NCBI GenBank assembly: GCA_018432565.1
Contig: JAHDSS010000590.1
Coordinates: forward strand, 1-6,360
Direction: 5' to 3'
Origin: Kiritimatiellia bacterium
Lineage (GTDB): Bacteria > Verrucomicrobiota > Kiritimatiellia > CAIQIC01 > Lenti-01
DNA length: 6,360 bases
Shown here: in pieces, positions 5,056 to 6,360 of the stretch
Position numbering within the stretch: position 1 is the stretch's first letter
Layout: each line of letters opens with the position of its first letter
Program-made: the position numbers and the translations under genes
Notes under the pieces: generated by a model
What the model saw: only the letters and a program-made list of their open reading frames with translations
The model's database searches: none
Told to the model about the DNA's origin: nothing

Positions 5056-6300
5056 ATGGCGGAAACAAGACGCGTAGTTGTGACGGGATTGGGCGTGGTC
5101 AGCCCGGTGGGCAGCACGCTGGACACCTTCTGGGCGTCGATCCAGGCCGGGGTGTCCGGGGTCGGGCCGATCACCTATTTCGACGCCTCGGCGTTCGACA
5201 CCAAGTTCGCAGGGCAGGTGAAGGACTTCAGCGTGGAAGCCTTCATTCCGAAGAAGGAAGCCCGCCGGATGGATCCGTTCTGCCACTACGGGGTGGCGGC
5301 GGCAAAGATGGCGTTTGACGATTCCGGGCTGGACATGTCGAAAGAAGATCCCCGGCGCATCGGGGTGGTGGCGGCTTCGGGCGTGGGGGGCTTGCAGATT
5401 CTCCAGGGGCAGATGGACGTGCTGCGCACGCGGGGGCCGGGCCGTTTTTCCCCGTTCATGATCCCGCAGATGATCACCAACATCCTGCCGGGGCTGATTT
5501 CGATCAACCACAACCTGAAGGGGCCGAACTTCGCCGTGGTGACGGCGTGCGCCTCGGGGACCCACTGCATTGGCGAGGCGCTGGCGCTGATCCGCGCGGG
5601 CAAGGCGGACGCGATGGTGGCGGGCGGCGCGGAAGGCGCCATCTGCGAACTGGGGGTGGGGGGATTCAACGCCATGCGGGCGCTGAGCACGCGCAACGAC
5701 GATCCGCAGGCGGCCAGCCGTCCCTTTGACAAGGACCGCGACGGGTTCATCATGGCGGAAGGCGCCGGGATCATTGTGATCGAGGAATACGAGCATGCGA
5801 AGGCCCGCGGGGCGCGGATCTACTGCGAGCTGGCGGGATTCGGCTGCACGGGCGACGCCTATCACATCACGGCGCCCGACGAGACGGCCGAAGGCCCGGC
5901 GGGCGGAATGAAGCTGGCGATGCAGGACGCCGGGCTGACGCCGGCGGACATTGACTACATCAATGCGCACGGGACGAGCACGCCGCTGAACGATTCCGGC
6001 GAGACCAAGGCCATCAAGCTGGCCATGGGCGAGGAGCGCGCGCGGCAGATCGCGGTCAGTTCGACCAAGAGCATGACCGGGCATCTGCTGGGAGCGGCCG
6101 GCGGGGTGGAATCGGTGGCGTGCGCCCTGGCGATTCGCGACGGGGTGCTGCCCCCGACGATCAACTACACCACGCCCGATCCGGAATGCGACCTGGATTA
6201 CGTGCCCAACGAGGCGCGGAAGGCGACCATCCGCGCCTGCCTGAACAATTCGCTGGGGTTCGGCGGCCACAACGCCACGCTGTGCTTCAAGGCGCTGTAG
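5056..6300 (+). CDS. fabF: Beta-ketoacyl-ACP synthase II
   Basis: A 414-residue elongating condensing enzyme, normal for FabF. It condenses acyl-ACP with malonyl-ACP, releasing CO2 and lengthening the chain by two carbons. The N-terminus RRVVVTGLGVVSPVG is the family opening. The nucleophile is Cys165 in VVTACASGTH. The two active-site histidines are His305 in NAHGTSTP and His343 in KSMTGHLLGA, with Lys338 beside the latter. The gating Phe402 is in NSLGFGGHNATL. The Cys-His-His set and the 411-residue class size separate it from FabH. Val110 in SGVGGL occupies the place of E. coli Ile108, near the acyl pocket, a conservative change. ATG 5056 is supported by the family N-terminus, although the ribosome binding site is weak. 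The 101-base gap from acpP, holding a hairpin, is the largest in the cluster and suggests separate expression control. Confidence 0.96.
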   Translation: MAETRRVVVTGLGVVSPVGSTLDTFWASIQAGVSGVGPITYFDASAFDTKFAGQVKDFSVEAFIPKKEARRMDPFCHYGVAAAKMAFDDSGLDMSKEDPRRIGVVAASGVGGLQILQGQMDVLRTRGPGRFSPFMIPQMITNILPGLISINHNLKGPNFAVVTACASGTHCIGEALALIRAGKADAMVAGGAEGAICELGVGGFNAMRALSTRNDDPQAASRPFDKDRDGFIMAEGAGIIVIEEYEHAKARGARIYCELAGFGCTGDAYHITAPDETAEGPAGGMKLAMQDAGLTPADIDYINAHGTSTPLNDSGETKAIKLAMGEERARQIAVSSTKSMTGHLLGAAGGVESVACALAIRDGVLPPTINYTTPDPECDLDYVPNEARKATIRACLNNSLGFGGHNATLCFKAL

Positions 6301-6315
6301 GCGTGCTGAAAACCA

Positions 6316-6345
6316 TTGACGGGGCGGGTATTCAGGCCGTAAGGT
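6316..6345 (+). promoter_or_regulatory. Promoter-like sequence after fabF
   Basis: TTGACG (6316-6321) matches 5 of 6 bases of the housekeeping -35 box. Eighteen bases later, TAAGGT (6340-6345) keeps the key first T, the A and the last T of a -10 box. It begins 15 bases after the fabF stop. No gene start is visible in the remaining bases and there is no terminator hairpin after fabF, so the next unit may begin just beyond the window. The -10 match is only 3 of 6, so this is a candidate. Confidence 0.35.
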
Positions 6346-6360
6346 GAGCGGCAAGAGTCA

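Noticed and set aside
4924..6354. A minus-strand open frame of 476 codons opposite fabF.
   Set aside because: Its product is dominated by Arg, His and Gly with no family features; the plus-strand FabF is complete and convincing.
1..6360. A hidden mobile element, CRISPR array, tRNA or novel defence system.
   Set aside because: Every stretch longer than about 100 bases is a recognised housekeeping gene, and I see no terminal inverted repeats, repeat-spacer pattern, tRNA-like fold or foreign composition.

Overview
This window is a compact, plus-strand housekeeping cluster from a GC-rich bacterium. It carries the classical type II fatty-acid-synthesis order: coaD (3' end only) - yceD/DUF177 - rpmF - plsX - fabH - fabD - fabG - acpP - fabF. 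All nine genes point the same way, the gaps between them are short (-4 to about 100 bases), and every frame is intact. I see no mobile element, CRISPR array, RNA gene, pseudogene or foreign-looking insert.

The gene order is shared by many bacterial phyla and does not fix the taxon. Coding strands are rich in G-ending codons (GCG, CTG, GTG, GGG). L32 is a cysteine-containing zinc-ribbon form, and coaD is linked directly to yceD-rpmF-plsX. The style of the FabH, FabG and FabF proteins fits a Gram-negative-type or PVC-group bacterium (for example Kiritimatiellota/Verrucomicrobia-like). That placement is an impression, not a demonstrated assignment.

Layout: 2-154 is the C-terminus of phosphopantetheine adenylyltransferase (CoA synthesis). 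215-943 encodes YceD, a large-subunit rRNA accumulation protein, and ribosomal protein L32. 982-3922 holds plsX, fabH and fabD, joined by two ATGA stop/start overlaps that suggest translational coupling. 3938-4954 holds fabG and acpP. 5056-6300 is fabF. The last 60 bases hold a promoter-like sequence that may start the next unit.

The genes form one chain. CoaD makes the CoA precursor that supplies malonyl-CoA and the phosphopantetheine arm of ACP. FabD loads malonyl onto ACP, FabH starts chains, FabF elongates them, FabG performs the first reduction, and PlsX sends finished acyl chains to phospholipid synthesis. Dehydratase (FabZ/FabA), enoyl reductase and acetyl-CoA carboxylase are not in this window. 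YceD and L32 tie the cluster to ribosome assembly.

No new system is evident. The points worth a second look are small: an A-rich, T-free leader before acpP; a long imperfect hairpin with a GGAA loop between acpP and fabF; two mutually exclusive hairpins just before plsX; a FabG with an acidic residue at the cofactor-selecting position; and an 8-base direct repeat at the fabF start.
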